From contig JASFXZ010000027.1 of the NCBI GenBank assembly GCA_032209605.1, positions 9,133,372-9,197,371 of the forward strand: a DNA stretch of 64,000 nucleotides, read 5' to 3'. The translations under genes and the position numbers were made by a program. The notes beneath the pieces were generated by a model. The model made no database searches. It was not told where the DNA came from and was given only the letters and a program-made list of their open reading frames with translations. The first letter of the stretch is position 1. Each line of letters starts with the position of its first letter. Origin of the DNA: Mactromeris polynyma. Taxonomy: Eukaryota; Mollusca; Bivalvia; Venerida; Mactridae. This document shows positions 62,098-64,000 of the stretch, piece after piece.

Positions 62098-62388
62098 ATC
62101 ATGGTCCGAAGTGTCCATTTATATGGTCCGAATTAGTGTCCATAAATATGTGCTAAAATACACTAAGATTACAACTACATATATATAACTAATAGATATA
62201 GCAAGTATTTATTTACAAGTATTAATTAAAACATGAATAATGTTGTAACATAGTGTTAACTAAAATTATAAATCATGGTCCGAAGTGTCCATATAGATGG
62301 TCCGAAGTGTCCATATATATGGTCTGAAGTGTCCCTAAATATGGTCCGAAGAGTCTGGTCCGAAATGTTCATGGTCCGAAATGTCCTG
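62098..62388 (+). repeat. ATGGTCCGAAGTGTCC cluster
   Basis: ATGGTCCGAAGTGTCCATA and variants occur about eight times in two groups (62098-62140 and 62274-62388) with a period of about 21-22 bases. Confidence 0.75.
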
Positions 62389-62556
62389 ATACTGTATTTG
62401 CAAGGGGGACAATGCGTCAATTATTATGAATTAACCACGTGTGACTTGCGTCCCATTACTGTATGTTGCACAGTAGATCATTTGTCTATTATGCATCAGT
62501 GTTGTTTAAATGATCAACACAGTATGTTTAAGGGTACTTATTAGACATTATGTATG

Positions 62557-62980
62557 AAAAGTGAACTTACACCGGTCGGCAAAGACCTAAATGGTGGTCG
62601 GTAACTGCACTATAAGCCAGAAAGACCGGAGAAATGTGTCGAACATGCTTAACGCTCAATCACCTAATGCGTATATATCGAGTTGTTGTTGAACATGTGG
62701 TTGGAGATTTGTAGCGTTACATATTTAAAGGGACACTATGATGACACCCAATGAACTTATTAGTCTATGTTGTAACACTTGTGCAGCATTTGTGTGTCGT
62801 AGGACAAATACTGTAAATACATTTGTAACATGTTTTTAAATATCTTATCAAAGTATTGCCCAAAATAGACTGTATTAATTTAACCAACAATTATTTTATA
62901 CCTGGGTATCGACCATGTGGCTTTTACCAGTAACACCCCATTCATCCAGATTGATACGCCCGATATGTAAGTTCACTTTT
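62557..62980. mobile_element. Possible DNA element with 15-base ends
   Basis: AAAAGTGAACTTACA at the left and TGTAAGTTCACTTTT at the right are exact inverted repeats around 394 bases without a gene. Confidence 0.55.
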
Positions 62981-63775
62981 TGATACAAAAAGGTTTGACG
63001 AAGTCACCATGACAACCAGTAAGATACAATCTTTATCGGATTCGGTTCAACTTGTAAATGTTTATTAGATCAAACTTGTTATGAGATGGACCCTATGTAA
63101 CATCATCTCTTTGTCGTATTTCGAACTCAACTTCGGATTCCGATTAACTTATAAATGTCTATTTACTTTTACTTACTTTCTGGTCCGTAGGTGAAGTTGC
63201 ACAGATACACCATCAGTAAGTAAGAAGAGAGCATCTAACGGGGAAAGTGCATCAAGTAAAGTTTGATTTTGTTATACAAAATTGTTTTAAAATTATACTC
63301 TGTTTAATTATATTTGATAATCAGACAGACAATGTCTTATTGCCTCATCCCCATAGATGTTTGCCATTGCATCTGGTCAACTACTGTTTTGTGTGCTGAT
63401 GTTTCCTCAATATCTGTGAGGAGAGGCACTGTGTTGTGAATGTGGCGTTCCCTGTATCAAATTAATCCTTCCCATTAACTGACAAAATAATTAAAACTTC
63501 AAGCATGTAATTTTATCTTCCATCAAAACATCCAAATTCTAGATTTTGAGGAACACATTTTAACAAAAAACACCACATTACCATTTACATTCAAGTCTTA
63601 AATGCAGATGTACTTGCTGATAAGTTGACTTACAACTGTTGTTGAAGAATGTTCCGATTAACCAGTTATCTGCTGCATGGAAGTTGTTTTTGGACCCATA
63701 AAGTTCTGAGCAGCAAATTTTTCTTCCATATCGTTTGATATTTTGGTTTCATGAATGTCTGCTCTGCCTTATACA
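62981..63775. other. Non-coding stretch
   Basis: No gene seen; includes the second copy of the GAGGCACTG repeat at 63423-63456. Confidence 0.4.
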
Positions 63776-63776
63776 A

Positions 63777-63840
63777 GAAAAAACGAACCTCCCATTTGAC
63801 AGCTCAGCGCTCTACAAATTGAGCTAACCGGGTGTGCGCA
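63777..63840 (-). mobile_element. tRNA-derived SINE head
   Basis: On the minus strand: CACCCGGTTAGCTCAATTTG then TAGAGCGCTGAGCTG, and GGGAGGTTCG as a B-box-like word. It resembles the type A heads at 1350 and 39560. Confidence 0.5.
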
Positions 63841-64000
63841 TTTGGTCTGACCGACTGTTCGCCGTAACTGAACGCAGTGTTTCTGCTCACAATTTCGGGT
63901 ACGCTCGTTTGGGAATTCCAAAAAATTGAACAGTTAGAATAACAATCGAGTGCGACAGAATTCAGATCCAACACCATTCTGAATGTCCCGTTGCAATAGG

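Overview
The window looks like a stretch of nuclear genome from an invertebrate animal, most likely a bivalve mollusc. Introns carry GT..AG ends, polyadenylation signals are AATAAA, and the DNA is AT-rich and full of short interspersed repeats. Two traits I associate with bivalve genomes are present: decayed repeats reading GGGCCATAACTC and ending in GACAGACAGACGG-like runs, and LINE tails encoding a CxxC...HFLFEC motif. The species cannot be named from this.

Five genes can be supported. On the + strand: (1) POLR3K/RPC10, a small RNA polymerase III subunit, in one exon at 2286-2612. (2) A large HMG-box nuclear protein at 8671-16346. I reconstructed it from eight exons whose splice phases chain without a break, and I cannot assign it to a named family. 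A candidate first exon with CRE and E-box elements lies near 7252. (3) An intronless IkB-type ankyrin inhibitor of NF-kB at 17198-18358, with a palindromic kB site about 270 bases upstream. On the - strand: (4) TMEM208 (SND2), six exons, 60849 down to 57008. (5) A KIAA0895/MATCAP tubulin tyrosine carboxypeptidase, four exons, 53898 down to 37906, with the HExxxH zinc motif split across an exon junction. For genes 4 and 5 every exon phase closes exactly (158 and 494 codons plus stop).

Between about 18.9 and 37.8 kb I see no convincing gene. That stretch holds decayed repeats, a dead reverse-transcriptase fragment and many short inverted-repeat transposons. The 12.7-kb first intron of the MATCAP gene holds two large tandem arrays: a 3.6-kb array of 37/51-bp units and a 1.06-kb array of 15-bp units. 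A third array, of 24-bp units, lies at 5.6 kb and is related in sequence to the 37-bp unit.

The commonest mobile element is a MITE of about 180 bp with ends TACAGTAAAACCTC...GAGGTTTTACTGTA. About ten copies are present, several inside or between the genes. At least seven other inverted-repeat families and three tRNA-derived SINE types also occur. No prokaryotic system, CRISPR array or rRNA gene is present.
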